A stretch of DNA of 64,000 nt from Streptomyces cellostaticus (GTDB lineage: Bacteria > Actinomycetota > Actinomycetes > Streptomycetales > Streptomycetaceae). The translations under genes and the position numbers were made by a program. Every line of letters begins with the position of its first letter. Positions within the stretch are counted from its first letter, which is position 1. The DNA lies in assembly GCF_001513965.1 (NCBI RefSeq), contig NZ_KQ948021.1:202562-266561 (forward strand), in the 5' to 3' direction. Shown here piece by piece: positions 24,547 to 32,476 of the stretch. Under the pieces are notes generated by a model. That model saw only the letters and a list, made by a program, of their open reading frames with translations, made no database searches and was not told where the DNA came from.

Positions 24547-25695
24547 ATGACCACCACACTCGAACCCCCTCACGTACAGCAGCAGGTCCCGGCCGCCCGC
24601 CTCGTCACCGGTGTCCTCGACATCGACGGGCACGGGAAGGGGCACCTGCGAGCCATGGACTGCCTGCCCTCCCCCGCCGACCCCCAGGTTTCCCCGGCGC
24701 TGATCCGCCGTCACGGCCTGCGCAAGGGCGACCTCGTCGAAGGCGTCCGCGGGGCGCAGCGCGCCCTGACCGAGGTCACCCGTGTCAACGGGCGCGACCC
24801 GGAGGGTCTCCGGGACCGCCGCCGCTTCCGGGACCTGACCCCGCTCCACCCGCACGAGCGGATCCGCCTCGAACACCCGGCGGCCGGCCTGGCCGGACGC
24901 GTCACCGACCTGTTCGCGCCGGTCGGCAAGGGCCAGCGTGGGCTGATCGTGGCCCCGCCGAAGAGCGGCAAGACCGTGCTGCTCCAGCAACTCGCCGCGG
25001 CCGTGGCCGGCAACCACCCCGAATGCCGGCTGATGGTCCTCCTGCTGGACGAGCGTCCCGAGGAGGTCACCGAGATGCGCCGCTCGGTGCGCGGCGAGGT
25101 GTACGCCTCCACCTTCGACCGGACGCCCAAGGAGCACATCGCCCTCGCGGAACTGGTCGTCGAGCGGGCCAAGCGGCTCGTCGAGGACGGCGAGGACGTC
25201 GTCATCCTCCTGGACTCCCTGACCCGGCTGTGCCGGGCCCACAACAACGCCGCGGCCGCCGGCGGACGCACGCTGAGCGGCGGTGTCGACGCGGGCGCGC
25301 TGATCGGCCCCAAGCGGTTCTTCGGCGCCGCCCGCCAGGCCGAGGAGGGCGGCTCGCTCACCGTCCTCGCCACCGTGCTGGTGGACACCGGCTCCCGTGC
25401 CGACGGCTACTTCTTCGAGGAGCTGAAGAGCACGGGCAACATGGAACTCCGCATGGACCGGGAACTCGCCGCCCGCCGCCTCTTCCCGGCCGTGGACATC
25501 GACCCCACCGGCACCCGCCGCGAGGAACTCCTGCTCACCCCGGCCGAGTTGACGGCCACCCGGGGCCTGCGCCGGGCGCTGCGCTCCCGGGAGGGCGGAC
25601 CGGCCGCCCTGGAGACGCTGCTGGAGCGGATGCGGGAGACTCCCGACAACGCCACGTTCCTGCGCCGCGTCCAGCCGACCCTGCCCACGGAGTGA
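24547..25695 (+). CDS. Transcription termination factor Rho, short paralogue
   Basis: The 382-residue protein has the OB-fold primary RNA-binding domain (VTGVLDIDGHGKGHLRAMDC, about 20-39) and the RecA-like ATPase: P-loop GLIVAPPKSGKT (132-143), Walker B DVVILLDSLTR (217-227), and the Q/R-loop region GGVDAGALIGPKRFFGAARQ. It lacks the long basic, disordered N-terminal extension of the main actinomycete Rho. It matches the second Rho found in some streptomycetes (one such gene is known in S. coelicolor besides the essential copy). Helicase residues (DERPEEVTEM; SRADGYFFEE) are intact, so it should be active. Biological role beyond the main Rho is unknown. Confidence 0.9.
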   Translation: MTTTLEPPHVQQQVPAARLVTGVLDIDGHGKGHLRAMDCLPSPADPQVSPALIRRHGLRKGDLVEGVRGAQRALTEVTRVNGRDPEGLRDRRRFRDLTPLHPHERIRLEHPAAGLAGRVTDLFAPVGKGQRGLIVAPPKSGKTVLLQQLAAAVAGNHPECRLMVLLLDERPEEVTEMRRSVRGEVYASTFDRTPKEHIALAELVVERAKRLVEDGEDVVILLDSLTRLCRAHNNAAAAGGRTLSGGVDAGALIGPKRFFGAARQAEEGGSLTVLATVLVDTGSRADGYFFEELKSTGNMELRMDRELAARRLFPAVDIDPTGTRREELLLTPAELTATRGLRRALRSREGGPAALETLLERMRETPDNATFLRRVQPTLPTE

Positions 25696-25785
25696 ACGGC
25701 GCCGTGCCGCTGCGGAGTGCGGCATCCGGGTTGCTCCCGTGGGCCGTCCGGCCCGGGCAGCGAGCCGCGCACCCCCTCCCCTTCC

Positions 25786-25791
25786 TACGTT
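25786..25791 (+). promoter_or_regulatory. -10 box TACGTT six bases before a start codon
   Basis: TACGTT fits TANNNT and is followed by six bases and then the ATG of the carboxypeptidase gene, with no Shine-Dalgarno sequence. The predicted transcript would start at the start codon. Confidence 0.45.
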
Positions 25792-25797
25792 GCTCGT

Positions 25798-26973
25798 ATG
25801 ATCACCGGATTCTCTCGTCGGGCGGCCGTGTCAGCCTGTTCCCTGTGTGTGGCGAGCGCGCTGGCGCTCGCCCCGGCCGCGGCGGCGACCGGACACCGTG
25901 CGGGGGATCCCGCACCGCCCGGGCCGCGGGCGGCGGTGCCGCAGCCGTCCCTGCTCTACCGCTCCGGCACGCAGGTGCGGCCACATCGCGGTGCGCCCGG
26001 GCTGCCGGACGTCTCCGCGCTGTCCTGGCTGGTCGCCGACGCCGGCAGCGGCGAGGTGCTGGCCGCGGGCGACGCACACCGCAGGCTGCCGCCGGCGAGC
26101 ACCCTGAAGACGCTGTTCGCCCTCACCGTGCTGCCCTCCCTGCCCGCGGACCGGCGGCACACCGTCCGGTACGAGGAGTTGGAGGACGTCGGCGAGGGCA
26201 GCAGTCTGGTCGGCGTCGAGGAGGGCCACACCTACCAGGTGTCCGATCTGTGGCGCGGGGTCTTCCTCAGCTCCGGCAACGACGCCGTGCATGTGCTCGC
26301 CTCTCTCGGCGGGGGCTGGCACGCCACGGCCGCCCGGATGCAGTCCAAGGCCCGTTCGCTCGGCGCCCTGGACACCCACGTCGTCTCTCCCGACGGCTAC
26401 GACACCCCCGGCCAGGTGTCCTCGGCGTACGACCTGGCGGTGTTCGGCCGGGCCGGGCTGCACAACCCGGACTTCGCCCGGTACTGCTCCACGGCCGTGG
26501 CCCGGTTCCCCGGTGACGGGTCGTCGTACCCGATCGAGAACACCAACCGGCTGCTGACCGGCGAGGACGGCGTGGACCCGTACCCGGGGCTGATCGGCAT
26601 CAAGAACGGCTACACCAGCAACGCGGGCAACACCCTCGTCGCCGCGGCACGCCGGGGCGGCCGCACCCTCGTGGTGACGGTGATGAACCCTCAGGCGGGC
26701 GGCGGGTTCACCGTGTACGACGAGGCCCGCGAGCTGCTCGACTGGGGTTTCGAGGCGGCCGGTCTGGTGGATCCGGTGGGCTCCCTGGACGCGCTGCGCG
26801 CCCGGTCGAAGTCCGCATCGGCCGGCGTACCCGTCGCGGCGGCCGCCTCCCCGGCACCGGACGACGACTCGGACTGGTCGCGGACCGCCACCGTCGCGGG
26901 TCTCGCCGCACTCGGCGCGGGAGCCGTGTCGTTGGCGCTGCGGGCCAAGGGCGGCCGGGCCGCGGACGACTGA
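25798..26973 (+). CDS. D-alanyl-D-alanine carboxypeptidase (low-molecular-weight PBP)
   Basis: The 391-residue protein has a signal peptide (MITGFSRRAAVSACSLCVAS, cleavage near residue 31) and the peptidase S11 motifs: S101-T-L-K104, S159-G-N161 and K269-N-G271, where the last replaces the usual KTG. A C-terminal transmembrane segment (VAGLAALGAGAVSLAL) anchors it to the membrane. It trims the fifth D-Ala from peptidoglycan stem peptides outside the cell. KNG occurs in several natural S11 enzymes, so activity is likely retained. The start has no ribosome site and fits a leaderless transcript. The last 283 bases overlap the mannosyltransferase frame on the other strand. Confidence 0.87.
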   Translation: MITGFSRRAAVSACSLCVASALALAPAAAATGHRAGDPAPPGPRAAVPQPSLLYRSGTQVRPHRGAPGLPDVSALSWLVADAGSGEVLAAGDAHRRLPPASTLKTLFALTVLPSLPADRRHTVRYEELEDVGEGSSLVGVEEGHTYQVSDLWRGVFLSSGNDAVHVLASLGGGWHATAARMQSKARSLGALDTHVVSPDGYDTPGQVSSAYDLAVFGRAGLHNPDFARYCSTAVARFPGDGSSYPIENTNRLLTGEDGVDPYPGLIGIKNGYTSNAGNTLVAAARRGGRTLVVTVMNPQAGGGFTVYDEARELLDWGFEAAGLVDPVGSLDALRARSKSASAGVPVAAAASPAPDDDSDWSRTATVAGLAALGAGAVSLALRAKGGRAADD

Positions 26974-28082
26974 CCGGCCGGCAGGCCCAGCAGCAGGCCC
27001 AGTGTGATCCAGGTGTAGATGTTGCTGCCGAGGAAGCCGTCGATGCCGGAGGCGTCGTCGAACCAGAGCCACACCACGCTGGTGCACAGCACCGCGTACA
27101 GGGCGCCCGCGATCCGGGGGTGACCGGCGCGCGCCAGCACCGCGAAGGACGGCAGCAGCCACACCAGGTGGTGCACCCAGGTGATCGGGCTGATCAGGCA
27201 GGCCGTCGCCCCGGTGAGGGCGAAGGCCGCCGCCCGGTCGCCCGCCGTCAGCGCCCGGCGGGTCCGTGCCGCCCACACGCACAGCACCAGCAGGGCCGCC
27301 ACGGCCCACAGCGCGCGGCCCGGCTCGCCGAGCCGGGCGAGGACGCCCTGCAGCGACTGGTTCGAGACGTAGTCGAGGCGGCCGACCCGGCCGGTGTCCC
27401 ACAGCGCCTCGGTCCAGTAGAAGCGGGACGCGCCCGGGTCGGCCCAGGCGGCAAGCCCGGTCGCCGCGAGGGCCACCGCGGTCGCCACCCCGGCCGACCG
27501 CCGGCGTCCGGCGAGCAGCAGCAGGCCGATGAAGAGGGCGGGCGTGAGCTTCACCGCGGCGGCGAGCCCGATGCCGGCGCCCGCCCAGCGGCCCCTTCCG
27601 GTCGCCAGCAGCCAGGAGTCGCCGAGGACCAGGGCGAGCAGCACCAGGTTCACCTGGCCGAAGCTGAAGGTGTCCCGCAGCGGCTCGAACAGTGCGAGCC
27701 CACACAGGGCCAGCGACCAGCGGTACCAGCCGTGACGCTGCCGGCCGGGCCCGGCCAGGATCCGCAGGACCACCGCGAGCGCGGCCAGGTTCACCAGCAG
27801 GGAGGCCGCGATCGCGGTGTGCCGTCCCATGCCCGCCAGCGGCAGCATGGCGAGCGCGGCGAACGGCGGATACGTGAAGCCGTACGCCGTCCCCGGCACG
27901 TGGTAGTCGTAGATCCGGCCGCCGTGGTGCACCCAGGTGTGCACGGTCCCGTAGTAGACGCGCAGGTCGAAGAAGTCCCGCAGCAGCGGCACGGTCGCCG
28001 TGAACGCGGTCACCGCGGCGGCCAGGGTCAGTACGAGCAGGGCCCGGCCCCGGTCCGTGCGCGGCGGCGACAGGTTGGTCAT
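26691..28082 (-). CDS. Polyprenol-phosphate-mannose-dependent glycosyltransferase (GT87, DUF2029)
   Basis: The 463-residue protein has about ten transmembrane helices and the GT87 sequence marks near the N-terminus (DLRVYYGTVHTWVHHGGRIY, YGFTYPPFAAL) with an acidic residue in the first outer loop. The family adds mannose or arabinose from a lipid-linked donor to envelope glycans on the outer face. The start overlaps the MptB-like stop by four bases (ATGA). The hydrophobic part ends about residue 365; the remaining 95 or so residues are Ser/Ala/Pro-rich and lie entirely antisense to the D,D-carboxypeptidase gene. The real stop is at 26691 unless a sequence error hides an earlier one. Confidence 0.82.
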   Translation of the reverse strand: MTNLSPPRTDRGRALLVLTLAAAVTAFTATVPLLRDFFDLRVYYGTVHTWVHHGGRIYDYHVPGTAYGFTYPPFAALAMLPLAGMGRHTAIAASLLVNLAALAVVLRILAGPGRQRHGWYRWSLALCGLALFEPLRDTFSFGQVNLVLLALVLGDSWLLATGRGRWAGAGIGLAAAVKLTPALFIGLLLLAGRRRSAGVATAVALAATGLAAWADPGASRFYWTEALWDTGRVGRLDYVSNQSLQGVLARLGEPGRALWAVAALLVLCVWAARTRRALTAGDRAAAFALTGATACLISPITWVHHLVWLLPSFAVLARAGHPRIAGALYAVLCTSVVWLWFDDASGIDGFLGSNIYTWITLGLLLGLPAGQSSAARPPLARSANDTAPAPSAARPATVAVRDQSESSSGAGEAAAATGTPADADFDRARSASREPTGSTRPAASKPQSSSSRASSYTVNPPPA

Positions 28083-29473
28083 GCCGTACGTCCCGGTGCC
28101 GGGGTCTGGGCCGCGAGGTGCGCCTGCCACAGGACGACCACGCCGAGCACCCCGCCGCAGACCGCGAGGACCAGCTGGCCGAGGTCCGCGGGGCCGCCGC
28201 TGGGCAGTACGGCGAGGGCGAGGACGCCGGCCAGGGCGGCCACCCGGTGCCGTACCGAGGTGCTGGGCGCTGCGGCCGCTATGAGGAACAGGCCCCACAG
28301 CACGTACCAGGGGCGGATCGCCGGGCCGAAGACGGCCACCACCAGCAGGCTCAGGCCGAGGGCGTACACCGGCCGCGGGCGCAGCCGGAGCCATATCAGC
28401 AGCACGGCCAGGGCGGTGACCGCGAGGCCGAGCAGGTGCCAGGCCGGTACGGCCAGCGGGGCCAGACCGCTGCCGAGGTGGTCGAGGAGGGCGCCGGTGG
28501 CGCGGCCCAGCAGGCTGGTCAGGGCCCAGTTGTGCGGGGAGACGGGCGTGTCCAGGGCGCGGATCCAGCCGTATCCCGTGCCCGCCAGGGCGGTCGCGGT
28601 GACCGTGGTCGCGGCGGAGGCGGCCGCCGTCGTCACGGTGGCCCGCAGCGGGCGGCGGCCGGAGCGGACCTGCAGGGCCACGACCGCGAGCAGGCCGAGC
28701 GCGGCGGGCGCCTTGACCAGGGCGGCCAGCGTGACGAGCACCGCCCCGAGGACGGGCCACCGGCCGAGTGCGGCGACCAGCCCGAGCCCCAGCAGACCGA
28801 GCATGATCGCGTCGTTGTGGGCGCCCGCGACCAGGTGCAGCAGGACGAGCGGGTTGAGTGCGCCGAGCCACAGCGCGGCGGCCGGGTCGGCGCCGCTGTG
28901 CCGGGCCAGGCGGGGCAGCGCCGCCGCCATCAGGGCCACGCCGAGCAGGGCGAGCAGGCGCATGCCGAGGAGACCGGCGGGGAGCTGACCGCGGGTCAGG
29001 CCCGACAGAGCGGAGGCCAGGGCCAGAAAGGCGGGGCCGTACGGGGCTGCCGTGTGCTGCCACACCGGGGCCACCTCGTCGGCCAGCGGGCCGCCGAGCC
29101 GGTCGGGACCGTGGGTGTATACGTCCATGTGGGCGTCGACCATGGCGCCCTGGGCGAGGTAGCTGTAGACGTCCCGGCTGAACAGCGGGGGCGCGAGCAG
29201 CAGCGGGGTCGCCCAGACGGCCAGGACCAGCAGCAGGGCGCGCGGGGTCGGCGGGTGCGGACCGCGCACCAGACGGCCGAGCAGCACCCAGGCCGCTATC
29301 AGCAGCACCACACCGCAGTAGACCCCGACCAGCCCGAGCGCGGCCTGCGCGGAGGCGGGGGCGAGGAGGTCCTGTACGGGCAGCGCACCGGCCGTCTCAC
29401 CGCCCAGCGCGAGGAAGGCGGTACCGGCCAGCCCGAGCACCTGGCAGCGGCGGAGATCGACGGGAAAAGCCAT
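28079..29473 (-). CDS. MptB-like alpha-1,6-mannosyltransferase
   Basis: The 464-residue protein has about 12 hydrophobic helices and the MptB family motif FSRDVYSYLAQGAM (about 112-125), followed by HGPDRLGGP and APYGPAFLAL. MptA/B enzymes use polyprenyl-phosphate-mannose to extend the mannan core of lipoglycans in mycobacteria and corynebacteria; streptomycetes carry homologues of less certain role. The start is the ATG at MAFPVDLRR; earlier residues look non-coding. It is the first gene of a two-gene operon with the GT87 protein. No polyprenyl-phosphate-mannose synthase is adjacent. Confidence 0.82.
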   Translation of the reverse strand: MAFPVDLRRCQVLGLAGTAFLALGGETAGALPVQDLLAPASAQAALGLVGVYCGVVLLIAAWVLLGRLVRGPHPPTPRALLLVLAVWATPLLLAPPLFSRDVYSYLAQGAMVDAHMDVYTHGPDRLGGPLADEVAPVWQHTAAPYGPAFLALASALSGLTRGQLPAGLLGMRLLALLGVALMAAALPRLARHSGADPAAALWLGALNPLVLLHLVAGAHNDAIMLGLLGLGLVAALGRWPVLGAVLVTLAALVKAPAALGLLAVVALQVRSGRRPLRATVTTAAASAATTVTATALAGTGYGWIRALDTPVSPHNWALTSLLGRATGALLDHLGSGLAPLAVPAWHLLGLAVTALAVLLIWLRLRPRPVYALGLSLLVVAVFGPAIRPWYVLWGLFLIAAAAPSTSVRHRVAALAGVLALAVLPSGGPADLGQLVLAVCGGVLGVVVLWQAHLAAQTPAPGRTA

Positions 29474-29600
29474 GGCCAACACTGGGTCAGCGTGGCAACG
29501 AGGGGTGTCTATCTGGCGACGTGGGGCCCTCCTGGCGGGGGCCGATGTGTGACTGGTGAGTGGTCGGTGGCGGTGGTTTGCACACGGCGGGTGCGTGGGG

Positions 29601-29652
29601 GCTTGTCGCGCCCGCGCGGCGGAGCCGCATGTCGACACAGCCCCGCGCCCCT
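29601..29652 (+). repeat. Interspersed intergenic repeat, copy 1
   Basis: The sequence runs GCTTGTCGCGCCCGCGCGGC, then GGAGCCGCATGTCGACACAG and CCCCGCGCCCCT. Closely similar copies occur at 39605-39656 (reverse strand) and 53939-53990. The shared parts are TCGCGCCC-x-CGCGGCGG-AGCCGCAT and ACAGCCCCGCGCCCCT. This copy sits between the mptB start and the glutaminase stop, in non-coding DNA. Confidence 0.8.
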
Positions 29653-29681
29653 GTTGTGCGCATCCCTTGTTTCGAAGTGCC

Positions 29682-30611
29682 CTAGAACACCGAAAGGCCC
29701 GTCAGCGTCGTGAACCTGTCCAGAGCCGCCACCCCCGCCACCGAGTTGCCGCGCTCGTCCAGCCCCGGGCTCCACACGCACAGCGTGCAGCGGCCCGGGA
29801 CGACCGCGATGATGCCGCCGCCGACACCGCTCTTGCCGGGCAGGCCGACACGGTAGGCGAAGTCGCCGGCCGCGTCGTAGGTGCCGCAGGTCAGCATCAC
29901 GGCGTTGACCTGCTTGGCCTGGCTGCGGGTGAGCAGCCGGGTGCCGTCGGCGCGGATGCCGTGCCGGGCCAGGAAGGACGTGGCGAGCGCCAGGTCGGCG
30001 CAGGAGGCCGCGATGGAGCACTGCCGGAAGTACTGGTCGAGCAGGACCGGCACGGGGTTGTCGATGTTGCCGTAGGACGCCATGAAATGGGCGAGGGCGG
30101 CGTTGCGGTCGCCGTGTGCGGTCTCGGAGGCGGCGACCTCCTTGTCGAAGCCCAGGGACGGGTTGCCGCTCTCGGCGCGCAGGAAGGCCAGCAGTTCCCC
30201 GGCCGCGTCCCCGGTACGGGTCTGGAGACGGTCGGTGACCACGAGCGCGCCCGCGTTGATGAAAGGATTCCGCGGAATGCCGTTCTCGTACTCCAGCTGC
30301 ACCAGGGAGTTGAACGGGTTGCCGGAGGGCTCACGCCCCACGTGCTCCCAGAGTTCGTCGCCCTCGCGGGCCAGGTCCAGGGCGAGCGTGAAGACCTTGG
30401 TGATGGACTGCGTGGAGAAGGGCTGCCGCCAGTCCCCCACCCCGTACACCGTGCCGTCCAGCTCGGCCACGGCCATGCCGAAGCTGCGCGGATCACGCGC
30501 CGCGAGCGCCGGGATGTAGTCGGCGGACCGGCCGCGTCCCGGGGTGCGGTCGAGCTCCGCCATGATGCGGTCGAGGACCGGTTGGAACTGCGAGGACATG
30601 AGCGTCATCAT
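29682..30611 (-). CDS. glsA: Glutaminase
   Basis: The 309-residue protein is a complete serine-dependent beta-lactamase-fold glutaminase converting glutamine to glutamate and ammonia. The catalytic Ser-x-x-Lys is in FSTQSITKVFTLAL (S of QSIT, K three later), and family motifs NPFINAGALVVTD, LDQYFRQCSIAASC and GLPGKSGVGGGI are intact. It is cytoplasmic. AGGGG six bases upstream favours the ATG at 30611, but ATG at 30608 or 30599 is possible. The gene stands alone, divergent from the beta-helix lipoprotein. Confidence 0.93.
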   Translation of the reverse strand: MMTLMSSQFQPVLDRIMAELDRTPGRGRSADYIPALAARDPRSFGMAVAELDGTVYGVGDWRQPFSTQSITKVFTLALDLAREGDELWEHVGREPSGNPFNSLVQLEYENGIPRNPFINAGALVVTDRLQTRTGDAAGELLAFLRAESGNPSLGFDKEVAASETAHGDRNAALAHFMASYGNIDNPVPVLLDQYFRQCSIAASCADLALATSFLARHGIRADGTRLLTRSQAKQVNAVMLTCGTYDAAGDFAYRVGLPGKSGVGGGIIAVVPGRCTLCVWSPGLDERGNSVAGVAALDRFTTLTGLSVF

Positions 30612-30805
30612 GCCGCACCCCTGTCTTCCGGGCGCCCCGGGGTCGTCGTTCGGCCCCCGTTCGCGGCAGCGGCAGGACGCCAATCAGGCATGTCTTGAAC
30701 CGAACTCCGCGTGCTGGCCCGACGATCACCGCTGCGCGCGTCAGGGTGACTTCCACGGTCTCCGCGGACCGGAGGCCGTGCGGTCATCGAGAGACAGGAG
30801 CGATC

Positions 30806-32476
30806 TTGCGCCGGCGGATCGACTACCGGGTGGGCCTGAGCGCAACGGCGTTGCTGCTGGTCGCATGCAGCATGCCCGCCCCGCATGTTCCCGTGCTGGA
30901 GAACCGGCAGGGAGGACGTACGTTCTATCTCAGTCCGGACGGTGCCGACAAGGACGACGGCCGCACCCCGCAGACCGCCTGGCGCACGCTGCGACGGGCC
31001 GACGCCGTGCGGCTGAAGCCGGGCGACCGTCTGCTGCTGAAGGGCGGCGCGCGGTTCCCCGGCACCCTGAGCATCGGCCCGGGCGACGCCGGGAACGCCC
31101 GCAGTCCCGTCGTGATCGATTCCTACGGAGCGGGTCGTGCGGTGATCACGGCCGAAGGCACCCGTGGCATCGAGGTGTACAACACGAGCGGGATCGTCAT
31201 CCGCAATCTGGTCCTCGCGGGGAACGGCACGTCCTACCGGTCGCAGGACGGCATCGGCATCGTCAGCGACCTGCCCGGGAAGCGGAAACTGCCGTACGTC
31301 CGGGTCACCGGCGTCGACGTGTCGGGCTTCCGCAACGGCATCCGGCTGCACGGCGGCCGCGAGGGGTCCGGCTTCCGGGACGTGGTGATCGACGACTGTG
31401 CGGTGCACGGCAACAGGGACGCCGGTCTCGTGTCTGACGGCCCCGCCTTCCACCCGGGGGCGCCCGTGTACGCGCACGAGCAGGTGAAGGTCTCGAAGGT
31501 GGCGGCGTTCAGGAACGACGGGGACCCGAAGGCATCCGGCCACAACACCGGCAGCGGCATCGTCCTCGGCAGCGTCCGCGGCGGTGTGGTGGAGGGATCG
31601 GACGCCCACGACAACGGGGCGTCGTCCTCGCCGGACGCCATGGAGGGCCCGGAGGGCATCTGGACGTACGACTCGACGCGGATCGTCCTGCAGCGCAACG
31701 TCGCCCACGACAACCACACCGGGTCCCGTGCAGACGGCGGCGGGTTCGATCTGGACAACAACGTGTCCTACTCGCTGATGCAGTACAACCTGTCCTACGG
31801 CAACGACGGCGCGGGCTTCCTGGCGTTCTCCGCCGTCCCGAACAAGGCCCACACGGACAACACGATCCGCTACAACATCAGCCGGGACAACGCCCGCAAG
31901 CTCCAGGACTACGGCGGCATCGTGCTGATCGGATCGCGGATCAGCAACCTCGCGATCTACCAGAACACGGTGCTGGCCAGGGCGAACGGCACCGTCCGGG
32001 CCCCCGCGCTGCGGCTGCGGCCCCACCTCGGCGCGGTCTCGGTGCGCAACAACGTGTTCGTCACCGACGGCTCCCCCGTGGTGGTGGCCCAGGACGCCTT
32101 CGGCACCTCACAGGTGGAGATGCAGGGCAACGACTACCACAGCCCGAGGAGTCTGAGCCTGCAGTGGGGCGAGAGCTGGTACTCCGAGCTGGCCGCCTGG
32201 CGGAACGCGACGGGCCAGGAGACGCAGGGCCCGCGGGCCACCGGAACCAGTGCCGACCCGTGCCTGGCCGACGTCCCGCCGCCCGCGAACGGTCCCGGTC
32301 CGCACGGGAGCGGCCCGGCGCGGGGCGCACTGGCCTCCCAGTGCGCCCAGGCGCTGGCCGGGGCCGCGGTGGACCTGCGGACCGTGGGCATCGACCCCGG
32401 TCCGGTGGACTACTTCGGAAGACCGCTGAGCGGGTCCCCGGGCTTGGGTGCCGTGCAGGTCGCGCCGAAGGCCTGA
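30806..32476 (+). CDS. Lipoprotein with right-handed parallel beta-helix
   Basis: The 556-residue protein uses a TTG start, placed by GGAG at 30797-30800, and has a short lipoprotein signal peptide (MRRRIDYRVGLSATALLLVA-C). The mature part begins FYLSPDGADKDDGRTPQTAW, the standard opening of NosD/pectate-lyase-like beta-helices. Repeated turns with N/G ladders follow (GIEVYNTSGIVIRNLVLAGN, GIWTYDSTRIVLQRNVAHDN, NNVSYSLMQYNLSYGND). Such proteins are polysaccharide lyases, epimerases or glycan-binding proteins. The catalytic residues cannot be fixed by eye. It converges with ugd, overlapping it by 67 bases, next to the exopolysaccharide operon, so it may cut or bind that polymer. Confidence 0.8.
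   Translation: MRRRIDYRVGLSATALLLVACSMPAPHVPVLENRQGGRTFYLSPDGADKDDGRTPQTAWRTLRRADAVRLKPGDRLLLKGGARFPGTLSIGPGDAGNARSPVVIDSYGAGRAVITAEGTRGIEVYNTSGIVIRNLVLAGNGTSYRSQDGIGIVSDLPGKRKLPYVRVTGVDVSGFRNGIRLHGGREGSGFRDVVIDDCAVHGNRDAGLVSDGPAFHPGAPVYAHEQVKVSKVAAFRNDGDPKASGHNTGSGIVLGSVRGGVVEGSDAHDNGASSSPDAMEGPEGIWTYDSTRIVLQRNVAHDNHTGSRADGGGFDLDNNVSYSLMQYNLSYGNDGAGFLAFSAVPNKAHTDNTIRYNISRDNARKLQDYGGIVLIGSRISNLAIYQNTVLARANGTVRAPALRLRPHLGAVSVRNNVFVTDGSPVVVAQDAFGTSQVEMQGNDYHSPRSLSLQWGESWYSELAAWRNATGQETQGPRATGTSADPCLADVPPPANGPGPHGSGPARGALASQCAQALAGAAVDLRTVGIDPGPVDYFGRPLSGSPGLGAVQVAPKA

Noticed and set aside
25798..26973. Carboxypeptidase inactivated by KNG in place of KTG
   Set aside because: The SxxK and SGN motifs are intact and KNG is known in active members of peptidase S11.
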